DNA from: CABRXV01 sp900754955
Lineage (GTDB): Bacteria > Actinomycetota > Coriobacteriia > Coriobacteriales > Eggerthellaceae
Assembly: GCA_902475005.1 (NCBI GenBank)
Contig: CABRXV010000026.1
Span: 1-26,337 of the forward strand
DNA: 26,337 nucleotides
Direction: 5' to 3'
The translations under genes and the position numbers were made by a program. The notes under the pieces were generated by a model. The model did not search any database and had not been told where the DNA came from. It saw only the letters and a program-made list of their open reading frames with translations. This document shows, one piece after another, positions 15,306-23,066 of the stretch (position 1 is the first letter of the stretch; every line of letters starts with the position of its first letter).

Positions 15306-16461
15306 GATCGATCGCCTGCGCGCGGCGTACGGCGCAGCGGGCGCGCGTGCCATGCTCGTGCGCGGCACCACCAACATCCAGTGGCTCACGGCGTTCGACG
15401 GCGTGTTCGACGAGGAGCAGGCGCACGCCCTGTATGTCGATGCCGAGCGTGCGGTGCTGCACACCGACTCGCGCTACGCGACGGCCTGCCGCCGTGAGGC
15501 GGCAGCGGGCGGCGACGTGGTAGCGGTGGACGACGCGCGCGAGAGCCACGCGGCCTTCGTGGCGCGCATGGCGGCTGACGCAGTTGCGGCGGACGAGCTT
15601 GCCATCGAGGACGGCATCGCGCTTGCGGAGTACCGTGCGCTGCAGCGGGCCTTCAGCGGGGACGCAGCGCCGTCCGCGCAGGCCGCCGCTGCGGGGACGC
15701 CCGCCGTGCAGCCGCAAGCCGCAAACGCTCCCGTCCGCTTCTGCGAGACGTCCGGCGTCGTGTTCGGGCTGCGCGCGGTGAAGGACGCCGACGAGGTGCG
15801 CCGCATGCGCGCCGCCCAGGCGATCACCGATGCGGCGTTTTCCCACATCGTCGCCTTCATGCGCCCGGGCATGACCGAGCGCGAGGTGCAGATCGAGCTC
15901 GAGGACTACATGCTGCGCCACGGTGCGAGCGCGCTTGCGTTCCCCTCGATCGTGGCGACGGGCGCCAACGGTGCGAACCCCCACGCCATCCCCGGCGAGA
16001 CGCGTCTCGAAGCGGGGCAGTGCGTGGTCATGGACTTCGGGGCGAAGGCGCAGGGCTACTGCTCCGACATGACGCGCACGGTGTTCCTCGGCGCGCCTTC
16101 CGACACGATGCGTGCCGCGTGGGATACGCTGCGGCGGGCGAACGAGGAGGTTGAGGCGCTGCTGCGCCCAGGTGTTGCGGGCTGCGAGGCCCACGAGCTC
16201 GCCGAGCGCATTCTCGCCGAAGGCGGCTTCGAGGGCCGCATGGGTCACGGACTCGGGCACGGCGTGGGCATTGACATCCACGAGGAGCCCGTCCTCTCTC
16301 CCCGCAACAAGGAGCCGCTTGCCGTGGGCAACGTGGTCACGGTGGAGCCGGGCATCTACCTGCCGGGCGAATTCGGCATGCGTCTCGAGGACTTCGGCAT
16401 CGTCGCGGACGACGGCTTCGAGGTGTTCACCCGCTCGACTCACGAGCCTGTTATCCTGTAA
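15286..16461 (+). CDS. M24-family Xaa-Pro aminopeptidase/dipeptidase-like metallopeptidase
   Basis: 391 residues with a creatinase-type N-terminal domain (1-155) and a pita-bread catalytic domain. All five metal ligands are visible: D250 and D261 (VMDFGAKAQGYCSDMT), H325 (GLGHGVG), E354 (VEPGIYL) and E368 (RLEDFG). It cuts peptide bonds next to proline, probably in the cytoplasm. A 25-residue Ala/Pro-rich insert lies between the domains (about 125-150). CTGGAGG 6 bases upstream supports the ATG at 15286. The PepP/PepQ-type gene next to aroQ and efp is the usual actinobacterial arrangement. Confidence 0.92.
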   Translation: MSCSRSRIDRLRAAYGAAGARAMLVRGTTNIQWLTAFDGVFDEEQAHALYVDAERAVLHTDSRYATACRREAAAGGDVVAVDDARESHAAFVARMAADAVAADELAIEDGIALAEYRALQRAFSGDAAPSAQAAAAGTPAVQPQAANAPVRFCETSGVVFGLRAVKDADEVRRMRAAQAITDAAFSHIVAFMRPGMTEREVQIELEDYMLRHGASALAFPSIVATGANGANPHAIPGETRLEAGQCVVMDFGAKAQGYCSDMTRTVFLGAPSDTMRAAWDTLRRANEEVEALLRPGVAGCEAHELAERILAEGGFEGRMGHGLGHGVGIDIHEEPVLSPRNKEPLAVGNVVTVEPGIYLPGEFGMRLEDFGIVADDGFEVFTRSTHEPVIL

Positions 16462-16489
16462 CGCAACAGCCGTCCGTCAAGGAGACTCC

Positions 16490-17305
16490 ATGTCCGATCA
16501 GAACAGCAACCGACCGACGTCCGACCGCCGGGTGATCGGCGACGACGAGTTCAAGCGGATGATGCGCGCAAGCACGCCCGGTGTGATCGCGCAGAATTCC
16601 TACCAGGCGGTCACGCTCGCCATCATCGCCGTCAACGTGATCGTGTACGCGGTCGAGTTCGTGCTGTCGGGCTTCAACCAAAGCATCTCCACCGATGTGC
16701 TCGTCGACATGGGCGCGATGTTTCCGCCTGCGGTGCAGTCGCCCGCTGATGCCTACCGCTTCGTGGTGCCGATGTTCCTCCACATGGACGTGATGCACCT
16801 GCTGTTCAACGTGGCGGCGATCTATAGCGTGGGCGCGCTGCTCGAGCAGGTGCTCGGGAAGGGGAGCTTCGTGCTGCTCTACCTGGTGGCGGGTATCACG
16901 GGCAATGTGGCATCGTATCTGACCGCCCTGTTGACCGGCGACGTGCTCGTCGTATCGGCGGGCGCGTCTACGAGCGCGTTCGGCCTGTTCCTCGCCGTGG
17001 CGCTGCTCGGGGTGTTCTGCCGCGACGACCGCGCGTTCCTGCGTGAGTACGGCAAGGGCATGTGGGCCGTCATCGGCGTGAACGTCGCGTACTCGCTGCT
17101 CGTGCCGGGCATCTCCATCAGCGGACACCTCGGCGGCGCGGTGGGCGGCATCATCGCCCTGCTCATGCTGCCGAGCCGCGCGACGCGCATCCCGGTGGCC
17201 GTGCGCATCATCGTGGCGGTGCTCTGGCTTGCCGCGGTTGCGGCGGTCGTGCTGCAGGGCGAGGCGCTTGGCAGCCTGCTCGGGCTTTCCGCCGCGCTTC
17301 GCTAG
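16490..17305 (+). CDS. Rhomboid family intramembrane serine protease
   Basis: 271 residues with six or seven membrane helices. The catalytic dyad is S160 in SAGASTSAFGLF and H213 in ISGHLGGAVGG; H103 and N107 in HLLFN form the oxyanion region. The GASTS version, with Thr instead of Gly after the Ser, is to my knowledge also found in other Gram-positive rhomboids, so it is not a defect. The N-terminal 38 residues are polar and cytoplasmic. AAGGAG 5 bases upstream supports the ATG at 16490. It follows pepP by 28 bases and probably shares its transcript. Confidence 0.92.
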   Translation: MSDQNSNRPTSDRRVIGDDEFKRMMRASTPGVIAQNSYQAVTLAIIAVNVIVYAVEFVLSGFNQSISTDVLVDMGAMFPPAVQSPADAYRFVVPMFLHMDVMHLLFNVAAIYSVGALLEQVLGKGSFVLLYLVAGITGNVASYLTALLTGDVLVVSAGASTSAFGLFLAVALLGVFCRDDRAFLREYGKGMWAVIGVNVAYSLLVPGISISGHLGGAVGGIIALLMLPSRATRIPVAVRIIVAVLWLAAVAAVVLQGEALGSLLGLSAALR

Positions 17306-17318
17306 ACGCGCGCAAACT

Positions 17319-17384
17319 TGCTATACTGCCCAGCGCTGTGCCAGGCTGCTTCGGGCCGCGTTTCGCGATCCGTCGGCTGCCTGG
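17319..17384 (+). promoter_or_regulatory. Promoter and folded leader of the MFS gene
   Basis: TGCTATACT at 17319-17327 is an extended -10. The leader then forms a stem CCAGGC (17341-17346) with GCCTGG (17379-17384), containing an inner CGCG-TTT-CGCG hairpin at 17357-17367. The ribosome site AAAAAGGA follows and the start is at 17409. Confidence 0.5.
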
Positions 17385-17408
17385 AAACCGTTGGAAAAAG
17401 GAACCCCG

Positions 17409-18776
17409 ATGCAACTCGTCGCGCCGCAGAAGCGCTTGGGTCCGCGTTCGTTCTTCGTGAGCGTGCTGACCATCAATTTGCTGCTCATCCTCGCCATCGA
17501 CATGTACGTTCCCGCGCTGCCGAGCATGCAGCGCGAGTTTGCCGTGAGCGAGGCCTACCTCAACCTCACCATGTTCGTGTTCTTCCTGTTCGCCGCCGTG
17601 GGCGTGGTGCTCGCGGGACCGATCAGCGACCAGCGCGGCCGCAAGCCTCTGCTTCTGGCGGGCTGCGGAACGTTCGCCGCAGCGTCGTTTCTCTGCGCCG
17701 TCGCGCCGACGGTCGAGGCGGTCATCGCGTTTCGCCTCGTCGAGGCTGTGGGCTACGGCTTCGTCATGACCATCGTCACGGCACTCGTGAAGGATGCATA
17801 CGCGGGCGAGGACCTCAAAGTCGCCATGACGTTTCTCCAGTCGCTCGTCATCATCGGGCCGGCGATTGCGCCTTTTCTGGGAACGCTCCTGCTCAGCATC
17901 GGCGGATGGCGCGAGGTGTTCGGCTTTCTCGCACTCTGTGGTCTCGTGAGCTTCGCGCTCGCGTGTCTGATCACCGAGACGCACCCGTCTGCAGGCGCGC
18001 GAGCGGCGGGTCGGGCGCGGGGCGCGCGTGCGGCGGCGACGGCGACGGCGGCGGAACCCGCTGGCGCGTCGGCTGAGTCTGCGTCTGCGGCAGCGCTGGC
18101 GGCGGAACCTGCTGGCGCGGCCAACCCCGCTCTTGAGGTCGCTTCCGCATCCCAGGGTGCACAAGGTGGTGTGGGTGCGGCGCTGCGCGATCTGGTCGCT
18201 GGCTCGCGCGCGCTCATGCGCGACCGCTCGTTCATGTCGCTTGCGCTCATCATGGGCATCGCGGGCGTGCCGTACTTCGCGTTCATCGCGGTGGTGTCTT
18301 ACGTGCTGCTCGACTACTTCATGTTGTCGTACTTCGAGTACAGCGTCATCTACGCCATCGCCTGCGTTGTCACCATCGTGGCGCCGTACCTCTATATGGC
18401 GCTGTCGAAGCGCCTCGGCGTGAATGCCATTCTGCGACTCTCGATCGCGCTTGTGGCCGTCACGTTCGTCACGATGCTCGCGTTCGGCACGGCGAGCCCG
18501 CTGCTGTTCCTCCTCACGTTCGTTCCCTATGCGCTCGCCGAGGGCGTGGTGCGTCCCATGTCGTACGTGGTGCTGCTCGACCAGCCCGACAACCGCGTGG
18601 GTGCGGCGTCGTCGTTCGCGAACTGCATCTACAGCGTGTTCACGTCGGTTGCCACGGTGCTCGCGACGCTGCCGTGGTCGAACTTCGTCACGGGCGTGGC
18701 CGTGCTGGCGGGCGCGAGCATGGTGCTCATGATCGTGCTCTACCTCTGGGGCATGCGCAAGCGCCCGGCGTCGTAG
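17409..18776 (+). CDS. MFS multidrug exporter, Bcr/CflA-like
   Basis: 455 residues with 12 predicted membrane helices. The first helix carries the Bcr/CflA-like IDMYVPALPSM (30-40), and the loop 2-3 motif A is GPISDQRGRKP (70-80). Members export drugs or small metabolites by proton antiport; the substrate is unknown. The central cytoplasmic loop (about 194-257) is expanded, Ala/Gly-rich and holds two copies of AAEPAGA, encoded by near-identical stretches around 18050 and 18101. AAAAAGGA before the ATG at 17409 and an extended -10 upstream indicate an independent transcript. Confidence 0.88.
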   Translation: MQLVAPQKRLGPRSFFVSVLTINLLLILAIDMYVPALPSMQREFAVSEAYLNLTMFVFFLFAAVGVVLAGPISDQRGRKPLLLAGCGTFAAASFLCAVAPTVEAVIAFRLVEAVGYGFVMTIVTALVKDAYAGEDLKVAMTFLQSLVIIGPAIAPFLGTLLLSIGGWREVFGFLALCGLVSFALACLITETHPSAGARAAGRARGARAAATATAAEPAGASAESASAAALAAEPAGAANPALEVASASQGAQGGVGAALRDLVAGSRALMRDRSFMSLALIMGIAGVPYFAFIAVVSYVLLDYFMLSYFEYSVIYAIACVVTIVAPYLYMALSKRLGVNAILRLSIALVAVTFVTMLAFGTASPLLFLLTFVPYALAEGVVRPMSYVVLLDQPDNRVGAASSFANCIYSVFTSVATVLATLPWSNFVTGVAVLAGASMVLMIVLYLWGMRKRPAS

Positions 18777-18798
18777 AGGGGATCCGCGCCGACGCCGG

Positions 18799-18850
18799 CT
18801 CGCCCGCATCTGCCAGCATCTTGCGTCTCCGCCGGCGCCGCGCCTCCGCC
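18799..18850. repeat. 52-bp intergenic direct repeat, copy 1
   Basis: This 52-base unit (begins CTCGCCCGCATCTGCC, ends GCGCCTCCGCC) recurs exactly at 18912-18963, 113 bases on. It lies between the MFS stop and the efp promoter and contains the GCCGGCGCCG self-complementary core. No gene is visible in it. Confidence 0.85.
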
Positions 18851-18871
18851 GACCCCCCGCACCGCTGTCGG

Positions 18872-18909
18872 CTCGCCCGTACCTCCCCCTGGCATCTTGC
18901 GCCTCCGCC
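18872..18909. repeat. Shortened, diverged middle copy of the 52-bp repeat
   Basis: This 38-base segment begins CTCGCCCG and ends GGCATCTTGCGCCTCCGCC. It matches both ends of the 52-bp unit but lacks the internal GCCGGCGCC part, so the array reads full - short - full. Confidence 0.6.
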
Positions 18910-18911
18910 GA

Positions 18912-18963
18912 CTCGCCCGCATCTGCCAGCATCTTGCGTCTCCGCCGGCGCCGCGCCTCCGCC
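18912..18963. repeat. 52-bp intergenic direct repeat, copy 2
   Basis: Identical over all 52 bases to 18799-18850. It ends 40 bases before the efp -35 element. Confidence 0.85.
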
Positions 18964-19002
18964 TTCGCGAACCCGTCTCGCACGACGTCCCGCCAACGCG
19001 TT

Positions 19003-19031
19003 TTGCAAGCTTCTGCCCGTGTGGCTATAAT
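19003..19031 (+). promoter_or_regulatory. efp promoter
   Basis: TTGCAA at 19003-19008 and a perfect TATAAT at 19026-19031 with a 17-base spacer form one of the best promoters in the window. The GTG start lies about 90 bases on. Confidence 0.8.
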
Positions 19032-19050
19032 GAACCAGTTTGGGAGTGAA

Positions 19051-19104
19051 CGCGCGTTGCGCCGGCGCGGTGCCGGTGAGGCGGCGACGTCGCAGGCGCG
19101 CGCG
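19051..19104 (+). promoter_or_regulatory. GC-rich folded leader of efp
   Basis: CGCGCG at 19051-19056 can pair with CGCGCG at 19097-19102. Enclosed are CCGGC/GCCGG (19062-19066 with 19072-19076) and the palindrome GCGACGTCGC (19084-19093). The AAAGGA ribosome site follows the fold. Its function is unknown. Confidence 0.35.
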
Positions 19105-19122
19105 AATCGAAAGGATCAGCAA

Positions 19123-19686
19123 GTGGCAACCATCTCTACGGCAGATTTCAAGAACGGCATGTGCATTCTGTACAACAACAAGATGTGCACCATCGTCGAG
19201 TTCCAGCACGTGAAGCCGGGCAAGGGCGGTGCGTTCGTGCGCACCAAGCTCAAGGACATCAAGACCGGTCGCGTGGTCGACTACACCTTCAACGCGGGCA
19301 CGAAGTTCGACTCTGTGCGCCTCGAGACGAAGAAGATGCAGTACCTCTACAACGACGGCGCCGACTACTACTTCATGGACAACGACACCTACGAGCAGAT
19401 GGCCATCCCGGCCGACACCGTGGGCGCTGCGTCCGACTGGCTGAAGGAGAACGACGAGGCCTCGCTGCTCTACGCTGCCGACGAGCTCATCTCCCTCGAG
19501 CCGCAGATGTTCGTCGAGCTCGAGGTCACCGAGACCGAGCCGGGCTTCAAGGGCGACACGGTGCAGGGTTCCACCAAGCCGGCCACCCTCGAGACGGGCG
19601 TGACCATCCAGGTGCCGATGTTCATCGAGATCGGCGACGTGCTCCAGGTGGACACCCGCGACGGCCGCTTCATCAAGCGCGTGTAG
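19123..19686 (+). CDS. efp: Translation elongation factor P
   Basis: 187 residues, the standard length, with a GTG start at 19123 supported by AAAGGA 7 bases upstream. EF-P binds ribosomes stalled on consecutive prolines and promotes peptide-bond formation. The tip loop is KPGKGGAF with K34 at the position modified in E. coli; no modifying enzyme (EpmA/EpmB, YmfI or EarP) is encoded in this window. The three-barrel layout ends with the usual GDVLQVDTRDGRFIKRV. In many actinobacteria efp is followed by nusB; here it is followed by an acetyltransferase gene. Confidence 0.97.
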   Translation: MATISTADFKNGMCILYNNKMCTIVEFQHVKPGKGGAFVRTKLKDIKTGRVVDYTFNAGTKFDSVRLETKKMQYLYNDGADYYFMDNDTYEQMAIPADTVGAASDWLKENDEASLLYAADELISLEPQMFVELEVTETEPGFKGDTVQGSTKPATLETGVTIQVPMFIEIGDVLQVDTRDGRFIKRV

Positions 19687-19732
19687 CGGAGGTTCCGACG
19701 GTCCCGACGGGGCCGGCGAAACCTGCCGATGC

Positions 19733-19755
19733 GGGGCCGCGTGGCGGGCGGCCCC
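19733..19755 (+). terminator. Hairpin after efp
   Basis: GGGGCCGC (19733-19740) pairs exactly with GCGGCCCC (19748-19755) around a 7-base loop, 47 bases after the efp stop. It is followed by TGTTC rather than a T-run. Confidence 0.45.
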
Positions 19756-19761
19756 TGTTCC

Positions 19762-19832
19762 AAAGCCGAGAAGGCGCGATTGCGACCGCTTTTGAATAAT
19801 TCCGGTCTCGACGCGCGCTTCTCGGCTTTTTT
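19762..19832 (+). terminator. Long-loop intrinsic terminator before the acetyltransferase
   Basis: AAAGCCGAGAAG (19762-19773) and, after a one-base bulge, CGCG (19775-19778) pair with 19814-19829. The right arm runs into six T's (19827-19832), which gives the intrinsic terminator signature. The loop is unusually long (35 bases) and AT-rich in its middle. The stem ends about 30 bases before the acetyltransferase start, so it could control that gene rather than only end efp. Confidence 0.65.
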
Positions 19833-19863
19833 CGTGGCAAACACAACGGAAGGCGGGACGAAC

Positions 19864-20499
19864 ATGTCCGAGAAAGAGCGCATGCTGGCGGGCGAGCTGT
19901 ACCGTTACGAGGGCGACGCCGAGCTGTTCGCGCTCGGGCAGCGCTGCCGGCGTCTTACGCGCGCGTACAACGCCACGCACGAAGACGAGGAGGAACGGCG
20001 CGGCGAGCTTCTGGCCGAACTGTTCGGCGCCGTGGGGGAGGGTGCGCGCATCGAGTCGCCGCTGCACTGCGACTACGGTGCGTTCACACGCGTGGGCGCG
20101 CACTTCTTCGCCAACTTCGGCTGCGTGCTGCTTGACGACGAGGGCATTACGATCGGCGACAACGTGATGTTCGGACCGCGCGTGTGTCTCACGACGGCAT
20201 CGCACCCGATCGATCCTGCGGTGCGGTCGGAGGGACTCGAAATCGGCAGCCCGATCACGATCGGCGATAACGTGTGGATCGGCGCGCATGCGGTGGTGAA
20301 CCCGGGCGTGACCATCGGCGACGGCGCGGTGATCGGGTCGGGCTCGGTGGTGACGCACGACATCCCTGCGAACGTGGTGGCGGCGGGTAATCCCTGCCGC
20401 GTGCTGCGCGCGATAACCGAGGAAGACGCGCGGTATTGGCAGGCGCAGCGCGACGCCTACCAGGCGGCTCTTGCCGCGGAAGCCGGGCGAAAAGCATAG
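19864..20499 (+). CDS. LacA/Maa-type sugar O-acetyltransferase (hexapeptide repeat)
   Basis: 211 residues, like maltose or galactoside O-acetyltransferases. An N-terminal Maa helical domain (about 4-60, with MLAGELYRYEGDAEL) precedes a left-handed beta-helix of hexapeptide repeats (about 85-180). The catalytic His is H114 in LTTASHPID, and ITIGDNVWIGAHAVVNPGVTIG carries the repeats. It moves acetyl from acetyl-CoA to a sugar or similar alcohol; the acceptor is unknown. GGAAGGCGGGACG precedes the ATG at 19864. A terminator-like hairpin lies in its upstream region. Confidence 0.92.
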   Translation: MSEKERMLAGELYRYEGDAELFALGQRCRRLTRAYNATHEDEEERRGELLAELFGAVGEGARIESPLHCDYGAFTRVGAHFFANFGCVLLDDEGITIGDNVMFGPRVCLTTASHPIDPAVRSEGLEIGSPITIGDNVWIGAHAVVNPGVTIGDGAVIGSGSVVTHDIPANVVAAGNPCRVLRAITEEDARYWQAQRDAYQAALAAEAGRKA

Positions 20500-20508
20500 C
20501 GAACATGC

Positions 20509-20546
20509 GAGGAGGGCGGCGATCCGTAAAGATCGCCGCCCTCCTC
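20509..20546. terminator. Bidirectional terminator between acetyltransferase and rubrerythrin
   Basis: A perfect 16-bp stem: GAGGAGGGCGGCGATC (20509-20524) pairs with 20531-20546 around the loop CGTAAA. It sits 10 bases after the acetyltransferase stop and about 55 bases past the rubrerythrin stop, at a convergent junction. No T-run follows on either strand. Confidence 0.75.
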
Positions 20547-20601
20547 TGCGTGGTGCGGACCCATCGGCCCGCTCAAGCGCGTGCTCGGTGAGCGTTTGCG
20601 C

Positions 20602-21141
20602 CTACCAGTTCTCGCAGCGCACCTCGAAGAACGACTGCGGATGCGCGCACACGGGGCAGATCTCGGGAGCCTCGGTGCCGATGTGGATGTGGCCGCAGTT
20701 GTTGCACTTCCACACCATCACGTCGCCGCGCTTGAACACCTCGCCGGCCTCGATGCGCTCCATGAGCTTGCGGTAGCGCTCCTCGTGCTCCTTCTCGACG
20801 CCCGCCACGCCGTCGAACAGCTCGGCGATGTCAGCGAAGCCCTCCTCGCGGGCGACCTTCGCGAACTCGGCGTACATCTCGGTCCACTCTTCGTGCTCGC
20901 CGGCGGCTGCGTCGGCGAGGTTCTCCATGGTGCCTGGGATCTCGCCGCCGTGGAGCTGCTTGAACCAGACCTTCGCGTGCTCCTTCTCATTGGCTGCGGT
21001 CTCCAGGAAGATGTTCTGGATCTGCACGTAGCCGTCGGCCTTGGCCTTGCTCGCGTAGTACTGGTACTTGGTGTGGGCCTGCGACTCGCCGGCGAAGGCG
21101 TACCACAGGTTCTTCTCGGTCTGGCTTCCTTTGAGCTCCAT
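20602..21141 (-). CDS. Rubrerythrin
   Basis: 179 residues. The N-terminal ferritin-like four-helix domain carries diiron ligands at E19, E52 and H55 (NEKEH), about E85, and E116 and H119 (VEKEH). The C-terminal rubredoxin-like domain has C146xxC149 and C162xxC165. Rubrerythrin reduces hydrogen peroxide in the cytoplasm of anaerobes. The ATG at 21141 is preferred because GAGGAGG lies 9 bases upstream. The ATG at 21198 would add 19 residues, but it overlaps the TACAAT -10 element and has no ribosome site. It is a single-gene unit. Confidence 0.95.
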   Translation of the reverse strand: MELKGSQTEKNLWYAFAGESQAHTKYQYYASKAKADGYVQIQNIFLETAANEKEHAKVWFKQLHGGEIPGTMENLADAAAGEHEEWTEMYAEFAKVAREEGFADIAELFDGVAGVEKEHEERYRKLMERIEAGEVFKRGDVMVWKCNNCGHIHIGTEAPEICPVCAHPQSFFEVRCENW

Positions 21142-21196
21142 CGGGGGATCCTCCTCTTGGGCTTGGGCGCCCTCCTCTTCGGGCGCGGATGTCGTC

Positions 21197-21226
21197 ATTG
21201 TAGCGAAGGCGCAGCGTCTGGCGCAA
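21197..21226 (-). promoter_or_regulatory. Rubrerythrin promoter
   Basis: On the minus strand, TACAAT at 21202-21197 and TTGCGC at 21226-21221 are separated by 18 bases. The gene start at 21141 is 55 bases downstream. No peroxide-regulator dyad was recognised. Confidence 0.55.
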
Positions 21227-21377
21227 ACGGGTGCTGCGCAGGACGGGTGAACTCGCGAGCAGATGCGCTATGGCCGCCTTGGGTTCCCCTGCGGCGCTGC
21301 TCGCATGGCAGCTTCGCCAACAGGAGGCCTAGGGCCTCGGCGTCCCGCCGCCTCGCGCCATGTCTCGCTCGCTCATG

Positions 21378-21383
21378 TACAAT
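21378..21383 (+). promoter_or_regulatory. -10 element of the amino-acid permease promoter
   Basis: TACAAT at 21378-21383, 111 bases before the start. The -35 is unclear. Upstream lies a small perfect dyad GAGGCC-TAG-GGCCTC (21324-21338), and just downstream TTGCAG/CTGCAA (21390-21406) can form a hairpin in the leader. No gene is visible in 21231-21494. Confidence 0.45.
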
Positions 21384-21494
21384 GGCTTCTTGCAGCTTTT
21401 CTGCAAAGCAAGTGCATACAACGGCAGCAGAGGGATGCGGCGCGCGGCTTGTCCGCCGCCTGCGTTCCAAAGGGGAAAGAAGGCGAGCTGCTCC

Positions 21495-23030
21495 ATGACG
21501 ATAGAAGATCCCAAAGCGAGCGCGAGCCGCGTGCTCAAAGGCGGCGACGCGGTGGCCGGCACCGCGGCTGCGCAGGGGCCGGCAACGGTTGACCCCGACG
21601 ACGAGAAGCTCCACAAGTCGCTCAAGAACCGCCACATCCAGCTGATCGCCCTCGGCGGCGCCATCGGCACGGGCCTGTTCTACGGCTCGAGCGACTCCAT
21701 CTCGCTCGCCGGCCCCGCCATTCTGCTCGCGTACGCCATCGGCGGTTTCATCATGTTCATGATCGTGCGCGCCCTTTCGGAGATGTCGGTCGAAGATCCC
21801 AAGGCAGGCGCGTTCAGCTACTACGCCACGCGCTACTGGTCCAAGCGCGCGGGCTTCGTGTCGGGCTGGAACTACTGGTTCAACTACATTCTCGTGTCGA
21901 TGGTGGAGCTGTCGGTGGTGGGGTCGTTCGTGAATTACTGGTTCCCCGCCATCCCGCAGTGGGTGTCGGCGGCCTTCTTCCTCGTGCTCATCACCTGCAT
22001 CAACCTGCTCGGCGTGAAGCGCTTCGGCGAGATCGAGTTCTGGTTCGCCATCATCAAGATCGTGGCGGTCATCGCCATGATCGTGGGCGGCCTGGCGGTC
22101 ATCGCGTTCGCGCTGCCCACTGAGTCGGGCATTGCGGCGTCGTTTGCCAACTGGTTCCTAGCGCCGGCGGGGCTTTCAGGCGGATTCTTCCCCAACGGGC
22201 TCATGGAGCAGACGGCTGACGGCCAGTGGACGGGCCTGCTCATGGCGCTTTGCGTGGTGATGTTCAGTTTCGGCGGCACCGAGCTCATCGGTGTGACGGC
22301 GGGCGAGACGGAGAACCCGCGCCGTACCATCCCGAAGGCCACCAACGGCATCATCTGGCGCATCCTCGTGTTTTACATCGCCGCGCTCGGCGTGATCATG
22401 GCGGTGGTGCCGTGGAACACGCTCGACGGCGCCACGAGCCCCTTCGTGCAGATCTTCGACACGGTGGGCATCCACGCGGCGGCGGGCATCCTCAACTTCG
22501 TGTGCCTCACGGCGGTCATGAGCGTGTACAACTCGGGGCTCTACTCGAACTCGCGCATGCTCTACTCGCTTGCGCGGCAGGGCAACGCGCCTGCGTATCT
22601 CGGTACGCTCAACAAGCGCGGCGTGCCGGCGGCGGGTGTGCTCACCTCGGCGGCGGTCACGGTGGTGGCCGTGGTCGTGGTGTTCCTGTGGCCTGAGTTC
22701 GCGTTCAACTACCTCATGAGCATCGCCACCATCTCGGCGATCATCAACTGGTCCATGATCATGGTGACGCACCTCAAGTTCCGCAAGAAAGTGGCGGCAG
22801 GCGAGGGCCCGCATGATCTCGCGGGCGCTACGGGTGCGGAAGCCGTGCGGCGCATCCAGTTCAAGCTGCCGCTCGGACGCGTGATGCCGTTCATCGTGCT
22901 CGCGTTCCTCGCGGGCGTCGTCGTGGTGATGTGCTTCAGCCCGAGCTACCTCGTGGCGGTGATCGTGGGTCCCATCTGGCTCGCGATCCTGCTCGTGGCC
23001 TACCAACTTACCCAGGTGAAGCGCAAGTAG
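21495..23030 (+). CDS. Amino acid permease, APC superfamily (AAT-like)
   Basis: 511 residues with about 12 membrane helices. The first helix has the AAT-family segment RHIQLIALGGAIGTGLFYGSS (46-66, split by the helix break), and the loop after helix 6 has ETENPRRTIPKATNGIIWR. It probably imports an amino acid with protons; the substrate (for example Pro, Lys, aromatic or GABA) is not resolved. The N-terminal 40 residues are polar and cytoplasmic. The ATG at 21495 was chosen by family alignment, with AAGGCGAG about 10 bases upstream. Upstream ATGs in the same frame lie in the promoter and leader. Confidence 0.9.
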   Translation: MTIEDPKASASRVLKGGDAVAGTAAAQGPATVDPDDEKLHKSLKNRHIQLIALGGAIGTGLFYGSSDSISLAGPAILLAYAIGGFIMFMIVRALSEMSVEDPKAGAFSYYATRYWSKRAGFVSGWNYWFNYILVSMVELSVVGSFVNYWFPAIPQWVSAAFFLVLITCINLLGVKRFGEIEFWFAIIKIVAVIAMIVGGLAVIAFALPTESGIAASFANWFLAPAGLSGGFFPNGLMEQTADGQWTGLLMALCVVMFSFGGTELIGVTAGETENPRRTIPKATNGIIWRILVFYIAALGVIMAVVPWNTLDGATSPFVQIFDTVGIHAAAGILNFVCLTAVMSVYNSGLYSNSRMLYSLARQGNAPAYLGTLNKRGVPAAGVLTSAAVTVVAVVVVFLWPEFAFNYLMSIATISAIINWSMIMVTHLKFRKKVAAGEGPHDLAGATGAEAVRRIQFKLPLGRVMPFIVLAFLAGVVVVMCFSPSYLVAVIVGPIWLAILLVAYQLTQVKRK

Positions 23031-23066
23031 CGCTGCTGCCTGCCGGGTAAATCGTGTAAAACTGCA

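Noticed and set aside
16449..16470. GTTATCCTGTAAC at the pepP 3' end as a DnaA box
   Set aside because: It does not match TTATCCACA beyond the first six bases and occurs alone.
16946..16980. Rhomboid catalytic motif GASTS instead of GASG as a sign of an inactive pseudoprotease
   Set aside because: Both Ser160 and His213 are present, and to my knowledge the GASTS form also occurs in other Gram-positive rhomboids.
18727..20358. 543-residue minus-strand frame covering the 52-bp repeats and efp, with repeated KMLADAG-like peptides
   Set aside because: The peptide repeats simply reflect the DNA repeats, and the rest is the shadow of efp and the acetyltransferase.
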